Positions 1 to 19,510 of a stretch of DNA of 64,000 nucleotides are shown here, in pieces. The number at the start of each line of letters is the position of its first letter. Position 1 is the first letter of the stretch. The notes under the pieces were generated by a model. That model did no database searches, was not told the DNA's origin, and saw only the letters and a program-made list of their open reading frames with translations. Source of the DNA: Syngnathus acus (taxonomy: Eukaryota; Chordata; Actinopteri; Syngnathiformes; Syngnathidae); assembly GCF_901709675.1 (NCBI RefSeq), contig NC_051093.1:10302053-10366052 (forward strand). Reading direction: 5' to 3'. Position numbers and translations under genes: made by a program.

Positions 1-1893
1 TTTTAATATGACAATATGTACAGCTAAAATTCTCAAGGAGTCAAATTATTGCCCAAGCCAGCAAGGCAATAAAAAAAACCCAAAATCTCCTGTTGAAATA
101 GCACTACCACCGAGCACTTTGTCTACTCAGAAGACTGCCTTGATATGTTAGCATAGCAACTGTTGGCAGGCTAAGATTTGCTCTATTGACTGTACAATTT
201 CTATTTGTTCACTATGCCGTATGAGTCCATTTCCTGAACGTTATCATGACGGTGAGCCACTTTGATTTGTTGTTGTTGATGATTGGACTGCACCCTCTCA
301 ATGAGCTTCTTGTACTGATGGCAGGCGGGGCGGGGCGGGGCGGAGCGGGGGTGGTCATAAATCGCAACCTTTAAGCGGCATCCGCCCCGGCTGAGCCCGA
401 TGCTGATGATGCGCTTTAAGGCGGCTATTGCAAAGGGACGTCAGAGCCAATCAATCCCACATTGATTTTTTTTTTTTTTTTCTGTCCGACACAAAGAACT
501 CTTTGTCCTCACCGTGTTCCGGTGTAATTTATGGCAGTTGAGGAAACCAGGGGACAGACTTTAAATGTCTTGTTTACATGTTAATGATGATGATGGCGGC
601 AAGTACAAAGGCACTGGGAGGACAGTGTCGTCGCGGCGAGCCATAATGAGCTCGGGGAGCCCGTCACCTCCCCGACCGTCATGTGTTTAACGAGGTCGGC
701 AACCCGCTGCGCGCTGAGCTAACTGACTTTTAATTGCTGTCTGATAACAACACACACGCACGCACGCGCACGCACTCACACACACCCAAACACAAAACAC
801 TTGCATGTAGTGCCCGATTTTTTCCCAATGCTATTGTTTCAATGCTGATGTCTCTGATGCTGTTAATATCCTGTGAGTCATGAAAAATGTCCAAATGCTT
901 TACAATTGCTGGCTGCCAGCGAATTTAAAAAAAAGAGTTTAGTATTTGAAGGGAATTTGAGAGATTTGTTAAAGTGTGAAGATATCATCTCACGAGTCGT
1001 GAAGAAAACCCCCTCTACCTTTTCTCCATCAGCACGTGCATTTGGACAGCAGAGCGTCAGCCTCGGTCGGGCGACTCGCGACACTTTACAAGGGCTCTTT
1101 CTATTTATTCCATTTGCGCCGCACATCAATGTTCTTGACATTTCAAATGTCACCTTGAAGAACTGCCGTGAAATGTCAGCGTTAGATGATTGCCTGCGCA
1201 TGTGTCATTTTCGACATATTGAAGGCAAGGGGAAAAAAGAAAAGTGGCGCTCCATCTCAATCAGAGCAATAATGGCATGTCTGCTCTGGCACTCTCCGAA
1301 TTGGCTGGCAATCGGGAAGCGTCCCGTCACCAATTTTGTCTGAAGCCCTGAACACCCTAACCCTCCATTTACCTCCCTCTACCAATACTCTTGACCGTCA
1401 GTCAATAAAGTATCCAAAAAAACAACAACACATGTTCTAACTTTCCCTAATGGTGCTCATTTAAAAGCTTACAGAAAACGTTTCTCCATTTTCAACCACC
1501 ACTGCTTTTGTTCCTCTCCCTTCCGCACTTGGATGATTAGTGTGAACAAAGACACCGGCTAATAATTGATGGCGCAGCGAGCGGTCGCTCGCTGGCTCGC
1601 TTTGAGCCCAGTTTGCTCCTCCGATGAGCAAAAAGCTAGGAGGGCGGGCGGGCGCTGATTTTGGAAAGGCACAGCAACGGCACACAAATCCGTCAGAGCA
1701 ATGAGCTGATGTTATCGCTAAAGCGCCTCTGGTGCCAAATGAACAGTCGCAACGCCCAAGTCTGTTCAGATCATTTGGCCCATGATGAATAAGACTCTTT
1801 CAGTGTTTGCTTTAGCGGGCGAGCAAATGTTGTTTGCCGCATCGTGCCATTTATTTCTTGTAACGACAAATAAGTTAAGCGCATTATTACACG

Positions 1894-1963
1894 GTGAGTG
1901 AGTGAGTGAGTGAGTGAGTGAGTGAGTGAGTGAGTGAGTGAGTGAGTGAGTGAGTGAGTGAGT
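1894..1963. repeat. (GTGA)n microsatellite
   Basis: About 17 perfect GTGA units in the asic2 intron. Confidence 0.95.
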
Positions 1964-3311
1964 CTTCTGAATGGCAAATACGCTAGATGGATGTTAGCAG
2001 CTTTTGTTTGGGTTTATTGCTTCCATCACTCTTGTTTTTTCCTCAGCTTGCAGGTATGAAGCCATCACGACGGGGATGTTGCCCTGATGCCACACCGGCG
2101 ACCAATCCCATTGATGTGACATCCATATCCAAAAGTCTGCAGGGCTAAGTGGAATGGGGAAAGACAGGAAAAAAGCCGCCTCGGCGTGTTACTGTGACTA
2201 GCAAACGCACGGCAGGCTTTCACAAATGGCGTTGGGCTTTGAAATTGGCTTTTTAGTTCTTCATGTCCCCTCATGTTATCATTTCATTTTCTTTGCAGAT
2301 GAATATTTCACTCATCCGCGCTCCATATTCATGCCAATCGCTGGCACATAATGCGGAGGGAATTATTGGAAAGCACATTTGGAAACGACTCCATTTGGAA
2401 TTGGATGTATTACCCACAGTAAAGTTCACCGCTTTTAATTGCTTCTTTCGGCTCTTTTTCCGTGCGGCTGATTTTGTTATGATCACGTCGTCACGTGTGG
2501 ACTGGACTGGGCTTTGGCTAGAAAGCAGGGCATGATTAAAATGGCTGACCTTTTGTCCAAGCGAGAATGAAAACGTGTCATTGTGTCAACGTCAATTCAA
2601 AAAGGACTGATTCAATACAATTGGCACAACAAGGAGAAAAAAAAGGCTTTATTACCAAGTACTTTGTAACTTCCCACCACTCCCTGCTACTAAGCAGGTG
2701 TGCCTAATCCAACGACCGGGAATGTCTCGTGCGACTCGGCTTAACACACCGTGCGGGGGTTTCATTAAAGCAGAGTGGATGTCATTTTTTATGCATTAGC
2801 ATTAGCTGTGCTAAAATCCTAAGAAAGAAATGCAGTCAGTCATCGCGTTTCACTGGTTGGTCCCTTTGCGTGAGCAGCTGTGGTCGCTCACGCTACAGCT
2901 ACGCTATGGACGGCTAGCAAGAAATGACCTTTAGATGAAGCAATAGCTGTTGGGAAGAATCCACCACGCACGCCCACTCAAGTTATGAACAACAGGACAT
3001 TTAGTCCCCTGATAGTTGAATTGCAGTTTGACTCTCCTGCTTCTATTGGGGATGTGGGAATATCCTCAACTCCATCTTTTCTCTGAATAAACAAGTGAGC
3101 GGGACTCCGTCTTGGCGGGGACTGCCACGCTAATCGGTCATTAGCGGCCATGGGGACGCTAATGTAGACGAAGAGCGTGCAACTATGGAACAGATGGATG
3201 AGCGAGTGAACAGATGGACCCACGACAGACGCTTAGAGTCGATATTTCCGTTATAGAAGATACGATCGGACTCGTCCTTGGCGTGTTTGACCTAATGTAG
3301 CGTGACAACAA

Positions 3312-3424
3312 TTTCCTTCCTTCCTTCCTTCCTTCCTTCCTTCCTTCCTTCCTTCCTTCCTTCCTTCCTTCCTTCCTTCCTTCCTTCCTTCCTTCCTTCC
3401 TTCCTTCCTTCCTTCCCTTTCCTT
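3312..3424. repeat. (TTCC)n microsatellite
   Basis: About 26 near-perfect TTCC units, a pure polypyrimidine strand. The open frame through it on the other strand (repeating KEGR) is an artefact. Confidence 0.95.
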
Positions 3425-4220
3425 GACTATGTACGGGATGCTGTATTCAGTCACGAGGGTGCCTGACGACTGTAATCAGATTTCACCTCCTCACTGAAAA
3501 GAAAATGTGACAAGCCAAGGGTAACATCTTTAATGGATTTGCTACGCAGCCAGCCCTGGCCACTCCCCAGCCACCCCGCCGTGACTCCCCGTGCGTCACG
3601 TTATCTCGCCGCTGTCAATGACACAATGCAGACAGACGTGGTCCTAAATCAGCCGCCGCCACCATGTCATTCCAAATGACACGTTGTCTGACACTTTGAA
3701 TTTGCCTTATTTGAAGGAAAATCAATTCAATACGGATCTGTCAATTGAATATTCCGTTGACTGCTAGCGTTAGCGTGAGCAATATTTCTCAGCGGACATG
3801 ACCACGCTAAGCAGCTAACCTCACATTCATTTCACTGTCCTATAACTCACCTGACCCTAACCCGTCCTTATTGTTGAACCCTTCCTAAGCCCTCCCTCCC
3901 CCTCCCTCCCTCCCTCATCCGCGCTCATATAAATCTCGCACCCACCGCCTGCCATTCTTTTGCACTATCGCGGCAGCATCGCCTTGTAAAAAAATAAAAA
4001 CATCATCACGGAGCGCCGTGATGAACGACTTCCATAAAAAGTGGCCGTTGGTTTGGAAGGTGACGGGAGCTGCAAAGTCGACCCCACGGCGTCTGCGTCG
4101 ACCAAGGACAAGGCGAGGCCGACTGTATAGGTCACAAATACTGATTGACACTCTTTTTGTTCCACTTACATTTGCCAGAAATTCAAGTTAGGCTTTTTTT
4201 CTAGCCTCGGTTAGGGTTGG

Positions 4221-4377
4221 GTTCTTTCTTTCTTTCTTTTTCTTTCTTTCTTTTTTTTCTTCTTTCTTTCTTCTTTCTTTCTTTTTCTTCTTCCTTCTTC
4301 CTTCCTTCCTTCTCTTCCTTCCTTCCTTCCTTCCTTCCTTCCTTCCTTCCTTCCTTCCTTCCTTCCTTCCCTCCCTC
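4221..4377. repeat. (CTTT)n to (CTTC)n polypyrimidine tract
   Basis: A compound tract that moves from CTTT-type to CTTC-type units; both strands stay open by composition only. A pyrimidine-biased tail continues to about 4600. Confidence 0.9.
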
Positions 4378-6315
4378 ATTTGTTCTTCCTTCCCTGCTTC
4401 CTGTATTGTTCTTCTTTCCTACTTTGCTCCTTTCCTCCTTCCTTTCCTTTGCATTTCTGCATTCTTATTTCCTTCCTTGTCTCATCTTTGCTTCCTGCCT
4501 GCGTGGCTGCCTCCCTTCTTTCTTTTTCTCTTCCTTCCTTGCAGTCGTGTATCCTGCCATCCTGTTCCTTCCTAGCTTCCTTACTATCCTTCTCCATTCT
4601 CCTTGCCTTCTCTCTTGCTGTTTGGCTGTTTGATATGATTGAGTGTTTGGACTTTCGGTTGTGATGATGACTAAACTATCCCCCCCCCCGATTTAAGCCC
4701 GTATGCTCGCTCGGACTATTAAAGAGCCTCACATGAAGGTGCCTTGATTTGCGTTGAATAATTTAACAACGGAATACAGTCGTTTATGTGAAATGCCTTC
4801 ATGACTGATTAGAGTCGATGGCATTTCAAAAGGGGGCATGTGTGGGTATTATTATATTGATTGGTTTGCTTCTTTTTTGATGCGGACTTTTTGCAGTGTT
4901 TCTCTCCAGTCATTACTTGTATATGTATATGGTAGTGTAGTCTGTTCTCATAACAACTTTATAACATAACAACTTACTTCTTGATTGTCCAAACAATAAC
5001 TCGGCCGTGCGGCCCAGCTCGTTTCCATTTTCTCATTCCGCCGGGCTGCTAAAGGCAAACGGGGAACAGAATGTGGGTATTCATTGAATGCGGCCATTTG
5101 CATACTTTTTCATTTCCACGCCGCGTGCCGACGAGTGTAATTTGAGTCTTCAAATTGGATTGAATTTGAGATTAGATTGTGTGTCAGCAAATGACACGAT
5201 TGGCTAAGTGTGGGCTTGTGAGAATCTAGTATACTGCCATCCACACATGTACTGTGCTCTGCAATTTCTCCACTTTGTTGGAATGTTCTTTTGTCTTTTA
5301 GCTTTTCTTGACTCACCTTTTTCCTCTTTTGTACAGACGCATTTGATCTGTCAAGATGCTCCCCTTTAGTCCTTCCTTCCATTTTATGTCCTTCTAAAGC
5401 AGACCCCATGTCTTTTCCTTTCAAAGGAATTGTGCAATTCCTCTGTGGGATTTTTTTCTTGCTCCTCTGACTATTGTGTCAGATGTGTGGACAGGCCTGA
5501 GAGCTCATTATGGGCTCCTCTTTTTCTTTTTGGACGTCTCCACCGGAGGCAACAAATGACAAGTAGCGGGAAGCGACGGCTGAAGATTTTCACCACGGTT
5601 TGTCGTTAGCATCTTTTGTCATCCCGTCGCCCCGCGGGACGACGACTCTTTTCTCCCGGGACCTTGTTGACTCGGGCCCCGATCCGCGCGGGCGCCAAGC
5701 ATAGTCGAGCTCGACAAATGCAGCGGCGACCTCAAATCCATTCCGAGCCGTGGAGGGGGAAAAAAAAAAAACGCACCTGCTAGCAAATTGTGCAGATTCC
5801 AAAATAAGACCACGTAGGTATGTATTCTGTTCCATTTGTGTCAATTGTGAAGTGACATGAATGTCTTTATTGTCGATGAACACATTCCGTCTTATGATGG
5901 AATTTGAAGTCAGCCGGTGCCGCCGGTGTGGCTCGGGGGCCGGGCCGAGTGTGTCGAGTGCAGTCCACGTGTTGGTTGATGTGTTGTTCCACTTGAAATG
6001 TAGCCACAAATGTGTTAGCATGTTGACTCTTTTGGGTTTGTGCCACACTCCAATTGTGACACTGCTGAGTCTGTTGGAGGGGATTGTGTCGGGGGGAGGG
6101 GAGGGGAGGGGAGGGGGACTGCTCGTGTAGTTAACGTCTCACTTGTTGCGCCTGCGGGTCTGCTATTAGCAAGCGCATCGTCGAGGCCCAAAAGACACGC
6201 TGGTCTTGGTCACAGTGATACATGCAAATCTCATCTTTTGTCTGTGAACAAATTAAAAGGAGTTGCCTGATTATCTCAAAGCAGATGGGCCTTGGTTAGG
6301 CTAATGAAGTGGGCG

Positions 6316-6317
6316 GT

Positions 6318-6361
<44 letters not shown>

Positions 6362-6437
6362 CCTGGCTGGCTGGCTGGCTGCCTGGCAGGCTGGCAGGCT
6401 GCCTGGCTGGCTGGCAGGCTGGCAGGCTGCCTGGCAG
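6316..6437. repeat. (GGCT)n array with GGCA/GCCT variants
   Basis: GGCT units first, then a mix of GGCTGCCT and GGCAGGCT variants. It lies about 180 bases upstream of an asic2 exon acceptor. Confidence 0.9.
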
Positions 6438-6616
6438 AACCTCTGACAGCACAATAAAACACGGGCGCTCGCTCGCTCGCTCGCTGGCTGCCCAGCTCCG
6501 TACAATCGGAGCACGTTTGTCGTTTGTGTTCCGGGAGTCCCGCTTGAGTCTTGATGATGGCAATGGCGTTGTTGCAAAAGAAACGCTGGAGTCAATGTGT
6601 GTGTGTTTTGTGGCAG

Positions 6617-13622
<7,006 letters not shown>

Positions 13623-13737
13623 GGCTTGGCTTGGCCTGGCCTGGCCTGGCCTGGCCTGGCCTGGCCTGGCCTGGCCCCGCCTGGCCCCACCTGGCCCCGC
13701 CTGGCCCCACCTGGCCCCGCCTGGCCTGGCCCCGCCA
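13623..13737. repeat. (GGCCT)n pentanucleotide array directly after the asic2 stop
   Basis: Starts at the base after the TGA and runs as GGCCT pentamers, then as CTGGCCCCGC/CTGGCCCCAC variants. By position it lies in the asic2 3' untranslated region. Confidence 0.92.
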
Positions 13738-15860
13738 CCCCCTCCCCTCCGTCCACTTTGAGGAGAGCCAATCATGAGACGCTAAAAAACCTCAGCCGAG
13801 CCAAATGGGTCAGGGAGGGGCGTGGTGTGGCGTGGCGTGGCGTGGCGCGGGGTTCAGAGTTTGGAGACACACACCCGAGAAGCATCCGTTGGTGGCTCAG
13901 CAGACACCATAGTGAACAAAAACAAAGACTGAAAGCCACCAAAGCGCATGCATCACTCATAATGTGCCCGCCCAGCCGCCCGCCCGCCCGCTCACGTGAT
14001 GAATGTACAGCTTCAACCTTGGATTCCTCTTTCAGCTTTAAACGAAGAGACTAATGGCTACTTTTTGTCGGACAAGGGAAATAGAAATTAGCCAGTGGAG
14101 ACAGAAAAGAAACTTTCTTTTGATTTGGAATCAGTCCACCAAAGGCCTCAAGGGCGTACTCACACTAGGCAACATTTCTTCTCCTCATGTTGATTTCTAT
14201 TATGCGAGATGGCAGAATCATAGCATGATGGGCCGGCCATTGTCATTGTTGAACAGCCTGGCTTTTTTTCCCTCATTATTCTGTTCTACCACTTGTGAAT
14301 GATTGTGTCACTCCAATGACACACGCAGACGTGATGAGCATCCATCCATTGGAATGTTCTACCTGAGGATTAGTCCTATTGTGCAAGATGGCAATAATCA
14401 AGAGTGCGGAGCCATTGTGCCATGAATCGAATGATAGGTGAGCTAGCGAGAGTTGAGAAGATTTCAATTGTTCGGTCCACTTGTGTAGTGCGGTGGAGCA
14501 GTTATGATCGAACAATGGCTGCAGAGATGAGAGGAGCGATGGCGCTAATCAAACGCTCTGCTTTGCCTCTTTTTTAGCTGTGCATTTGTGTTGTCATTGA
14601 ATGCTGCTGTTTGCACTTTTTTGGACTCAATGGATTCTTTCTTCTCATTTATATCGTGCACGATGCTAGTTATGGTACCAAGTGCCGTTACGATGGCCTA
14701 GTGTGAGCACGCCCCGACAGAGGAACAGGAAGGATCTTTGACAGGATGCCCGCAGTCCCACTTAAAGTGAGTGGTGTGGCAATGGCAGCCAGTGAACAAA
14801 ATGGTGAGCACGTCTTAAACCAAAACATCCCTGACAACTTTTCACAATTTTTTCCCCCCAAAACAATAGCTCTGACAGAATGTTTTTCTTCGTATTGGTG
14901 TTGTTCAAATATGTTTTGAAGGTTTTACTGAGACACAATGTTCTTCAGAGTTTTGGTGGACCGCTGCGCTCTGCTGCCTTGTGATTGGCCCGTTGTGTCC
15001 TAAGCGGCTTAGAAAAAGCGTGCTTCTGGAATACAGCATCAGAATACAGATTTTTGTTTTTTTGTTCAATTTCCACCATCAATCCCAGCATGGTCTCTCC
15101 ATCTCGCTCGGAATGGATTCATCACTGCACTTTTAATTCTGATTGGTCTTTCCCCCCTAACCCTAACCCATGTGTCCGCTGCGCTTGACAGCCAGCGGCG
15201 TCTACGTGCTCCGCCTCGGCGCTACCTGGAACTGCTCGCCATGCTCTGGCGCCGTTTTTGTGCCAAAGCGCCAACATTGTGTTTGCGTGCGTGTGTGTGT
15301 GTGTGTGTTTTCAATGTGAAACCATTAAACAACACTTTTTTGTAACACGTGTCTTCTTCCCTTTGATGTCATTGGTGGTGAGGGGGTTTCCCCCGCACAA
15401 TTTTGCAGATCTGAACTCTTGTTATTTATTTACAATGGGATATCACCAAGAAATTGTTATCAAAACTTTGAAAATGATCTGTTCCAGGGCGTTGCAGGTT
15501 GCTCTATTATTTCTGGAATCATCTTACAAAAGCAATATGGACACTTTGATTTTCAATTTGTTGTTCCAAAGAGCAGATGTGTCGCCACACAAAACTCTTC
15601 ATCCATCAAGAAATAAAATTGCAAGCAACCATGGCTGGCTGGAGGTGTGCTTCAATAGGTGACTTTGCCTTGGATTATGATCATGTGAAAATCCCCTGAC
15701 TGAACCCATGCAAAAGAGCTGAGAGTGTCTGTTGCTAGGTAACAAGCATTAAACACAGCGAGACTTGGTGGACTTGTCTTAAATGCACTGCGGGAAGAAC
15801 TTTGTCTCAGAGAGGTGGTTTCCCGTTCACGAACAAGTAAGTGAATTGCGTTTCCCGTTC
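13738..15860. other. asic2 3' flank, no gene seen
   Basis: Likely 3' untranslated sequence grading into intergenic DNA. Contains short GGCGT and GCCC runs, a (GT)n near 15290-15309, and a telomere-like CCCTAACCCTAACCC dimer at 15155-15170. I did not find a convincing polyadenylation signal for asic2. Confidence 0.6.
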
Positions 15861-15867
15861 ACCAACT

Positions 15868-18800
15868 GTACCTAATGGAGTGTCCGTGTGACGTCACAGA
15901 TCAACCAGCCAATCAGGAAGTGGGGGTGAGGGCGGGTGTGGCACTTTCAGTTAAGCTTCGACCATGATATTGCCCTAATAAAGTGGCCTGTCATTAGGTA
16001 CGCTTGAAAATGGCGGTGTACCTAATGGCGTGTCCGTGTGACGTCACAGATCAACCAGCCAATCAGAAAGTGAGGGTGGGTGTGGCACTTTTCACTTAAA
16101 CTAGGGGTGTCGACCTCCAGTCCTCGAGGGGCCGCGTTCCAATATGTTTTCCAAGTCACCCTCGTTAAACGCACCTGCGTGAAAAGTTTTAGCTTCTTTC
16201 ACGTTCCGCAGGAGCTAAAACTTTTCACGCAGGTGCACTTAACGAGGGAATCACACGGACACTCCATTAGGTACACCGCCATTTTCAAGTGGACCTAATA
16301 ACAGGCCACTTTATTAGGGAAATATCATGGTCAAAGGTCACAGGTGTCAAGCGCTAGTCCTTGGGGCCGCATTCCAACATGTTTTCCAAGATTCCCTCGT
16401 TAAGTGCACCTGCGTGAAAAGTTTTAGCTCCTGCAGAACATGAAAATGACCAAAATCTTTTCACGCAGGTGCGTTTAACGAGGGAATCTTGGAAAACATG
16501 TTGGAATGCGGCCCCAAGGACTAGAGCTTGACACCTGTGACCTTTGACCATGATATTTCCCTAATAAAGTGGCCTGTCATTAGGTCCACTTGAAAATGGC
16601 GGTGTACCTAATGGAGTGTCCGTGTGATTCCCTTAAGTGCACCTGCGTGAAAAGTTTTAGCTCCTGCAGCACGTGAACATGACCAAAATCTTTTCACGCA
16701 GGTGCGTTTAACGAGGGTGACTTGGAAAACATATTGGAACGCAGCCCCGAGGACTAGAGCTTGACACCTGTGACCTTTGACCATGATATTTCCCTAATAA
16801 AGTGGCCTGTTATTAGGTCCACTTGAAAATGGCGGTGTACCTAATGGAGTGTCCGTGTGATTCCCTCGTTAAGTGCACCTGCGTGAAAAGTTTTAGCTCC
16901 TGCGGAACGTGAAAGAAGCTAAAACTTTTCACGCAGGTGCGTTTAACGAGCGTGACTTGGAAAACATATTGGAACGCGGCCCCGAGGACTAGAGCTTGAC
17001 ACCTGTGACCTTTGACCATGATATTTCCCTAATAAAGTGGCCTGTTATTAGGTCCACTTGAAAATGGCGGTGTACCTAATGGAGTGTCCGTGTGATTCCC
17101 TCGTTAAGTGCACCTGCGTGAAAAGTTTTAGCTCCTGCAGCACGTGAAAATGACCAAAATCTTTTCACGCAGGTGCGTTTAACGAGGGTGACTTGGAAAA
17201 CATATTGGAACGCGGCCCCGAGGACTAGAGCTTGACACCTGTGACCTTTGACCATGATATTTCCCTAATAAAGTGGCCTGTTATTAGGTCCGCTTGAAAA
17301 TGGCGGTGTACCTAATGGAGTGTCCGTGTGATTCCCTCGTTAAGTGCACCTGCGTGAAAAGTTTTAGCTCCTGCGGAACGTGAAAGAAGCTAAAACTTTT
17401 CACGCAGGTGCGTTTAACGAGGGTGACTTGGAAAACATATTGGAACGCGGCCCCGAGGACTAGCGCTTGACACCTGTGACCTTTGACCATGATATTTCCC
17501 TAATAAAGTGGCCTGTCATTAGGTCCACTTGAAAATGGCGGTGTACCTAATGGAGTGTCCGTGTGATTCCCTTAAGTGCACCTGCGTGAAAAGTTTTAGC
17601 TCCTGCAGCACGTGAAAATGACCAAAATCTTTTCACGCAGGTGCGTTTAACGAGGGTGACTTGGAAAACATATTGGAACGCAGCCCCGAGGACTAGAGCT
17701 TGACACCTGTGACCTTTGACCATGATATTTCCCTAATAAAGTGGCCTGTTATTAGGTCCACTTGAAAATGGCGGTGTACCTAATGGAGTGTCCGTGTGAT
17801 TCCCTCGTTAAGTGCACCTGCGTGAAAAGTTTTAGCTCCTGCGGAACGTGAAAGAAGCTAAAACTTTTCACGCAGGTGCGTTTAACGAGCGTGACTTGGA
17901 AAACATATTGGAACGCGGCCCCGAGGACTAGAGCTTGACACCTGTGACCTTTGACCATGATATTTCCCTAATAAAGTGGCCTGTTATTAGGTCCACTTGA
18001 AAATGGCGGTGTACCTAATGGAGTGTCCGTGTGATTCCCTCGTTAAGTGCACCTGCGTGAAAAGTTTTAGCTCCTGCGGAACGTGAAAGAAGCTAAAACT
18101 TTTCACGCAGGTGCGTTTAACGAGGGTGACTTGGAAAACATATTGGAACGCGGCCCCGAGGACTAGCGCTTGACACCTGTGACCTTTGACCATGATATTT
18201 CCCTAATAAAGTGGCCTGTTATTAGGTACACTTGGAAATGGCGGTGTACCTAATGGAGTGTCCGTGTGATTCCCTCGTTAAGCGCACCTGCGTGAAAAGT
18301 TTTAGCTCCTGCGGAACGTGAAAGAAGCTAAAACTTTTCACGCAGGTGCGTTTAACGAGGGTGACTTGGAAAACATATTGGAACGCGGCCCCGAGGACTA
18401 GCGCTTGACACCTGTGACCTTTGACCATGATATTTCCCTAATAAAGTGGCCTGTTATTAGGTACACTTGGAAATGGCGGTGTACCTAATGGAGTGTCCGT
18501 GTGATTCCCTCGTTAAGCGCACCTGCGTGAAAAGTTTTAGCTCCTGCTGAACGTGAAAGAAGCTAAAACTTTTCACGCAGGTGCGCTTAACGAGGGTCAC
18601 TTGGAAAACATGTTGGAACGCGGCCCCGAGGACTAGAGCTTGACACCTGTGACCTTTGACCATGATATTTCCCTAATAAAGTGGCCTGTTATTAGGTACA
18701 CTTGGAAATGGCGGTGTACCTAATGGAGTGTCTGTGTGATTCCCTCGTTAAGTGCAGCTGCGTGTAAAGTTTTAGCTCCTGCGGAACGTAAAAGAAGCTA

Positions 18801-19367
18801 AAACTTTTCACGCAGGTGCGCTTAACGAGGGTCACTTGGAAAACATATTGGAACGCAGCCCCGAGGACTAGAGCTTGACACCTGTGACCTTTGACCATGA
18901 TATTTCCCTAATAAAGTGGCCTGTCATTAGGTACACTTGGAAATGGCGGTGTACCTAATGGAGTGTCCGTGTGATTCCCTCGTTAAGCGCACCTGCGTGA
19001 AAAGTTTTAGCTCCTGCTGAACGTGAAAGAAGCTAAAACTTTTCACGCAGGTGCGCTTAACGAGGGTCACTTGGAAAACATGTTGGAACGCGGCCCCTCG
19101 GACTAGAGCTTGACACCTGTGACCTTTGACCATGATATTTCCCTAATAAAGTGGCCTGTCATTAGGTCCACTTGAAAATGGCGGTGTACCTAATGGAGTG
19201 TCCGTGCGACGTCACAGATCAACCAGCCAATCAGAAAGTGGGGGTGAGGGCGGGTGTGGCACTTTTCACTTTGAGTTAAGCTTTGACCATGATTTTTCCC
19301 TAATGAAGTGGCCTGCTATTAGGTACACCTCATGGACACTTCAATAGGTACACCGCCATTTTCAAGT

Positions 19368-19371
<4 letters not shown>
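15868..19371. repeat. Complex palindromic satellite, 235-bp unit, with transposon-like flanks
   Basis: About 12 direct copies of a 235-bp unit fill about 16440-19190. Each unit contains: a near-perfect hairpin with arms near 35 bases (arm core CACCTGCGTGAAAAGTTTTA) and a loop near 18 bases; the block CCTAATAAAGTGGCCTG; CCTAATGGAGTGTCCGTGTG; and a GAGGACTAGAGCTTGACACC end like the tail of common teleost palindromic MITEs. Two loop types (CAGCACGTGAAAATGACC and GGAACGTGAAAGAAGC) alternate from about 16640 to 17870, giving a 470-bp dimer; later copies are type-B monomers. Units left of about 16442 are inverted. Both flanks (15868-16100 and 19190-19368) share a non-palindromic block with a CRE-like TGACGTCA and CCAGCCAATCAG. 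Family assignment is inference. Confidence 0.93.
16105..16780. repeat. Large inverted junction inside the satellite
   Basis: Sequence left of about 16442 is the reverse complement of sequence to its right. The match covers the CCTCGTTAAG hairpin, the GGTGTCAAGC end, the TTTGACC site, CCTAATAAAGTGG, GAAAATGGCGG and CCTAATGGAGTG. The result is a palindrome of more than 600 bp with a centre of about 25 bases, the only head-to-head switch in the array. Confidence 0.85.

Positions 19372-19399
<28 letters not shown>
19372..19399 (+). repeat. Poly-A run at the satellite edge
   Basis: About 28 adenines immediately after the right flank of the satellite, followed by AATAAATAAA. Confidence 0.9.
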
Positions 19400-19401
<2 letters not shown>

Positions 19402-19417
19402 ATAAATAAAGTGTAGC

Positions 19418-19510
19418 GACGATTCGGTGAACGATTCTTTTGAACGAATCTTTTGAGTGAACTGATTTTAAAGATTCAGTTCACTTAAAAGAACTGGAAT
19501 GCACATCACT
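19418..19510. repeat. GAACGA-type palindromic repeat fragment
   Basis: Nested inverted GAACGATTC/GAATCGTTC-like motifs and GTGAACTGATTTTAAAGATT. A short run with TTCCCGTTCACGAAC and TTCCCGTTCACC lies left of the satellite (15826-15867). The satellite may therefore sit inside an older element of this kind. Confidence 0.5.

Larger units (their letters stand above)
1..6616 (+). other. Intronic sequence upstream of the first visible asic2 exon
   Basis: No coding exon could be supported here. Because the first asic2 exon seen (6617) starts inside the extracellular domain, this is taken as the 3' end of a large first intron. It contains a GC-rich GGGGC run (about 324-353), poly-T (465-480), a CA/GCAC tract (750-790), GTGA, TTCC and CTTT/CTTC arrays, and the GGCT array. 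The rest looks like unremarkable unique sequence. Confidence 0.7.

Noticed and set aside
16813-19133. A 68-codon open frame repeated about nine times on the minus strand
   Set aside because: It is the satellite unit itself. Conservation reflects recent tandem copying, the frame crosses a hairpin, and there is no family similarity.
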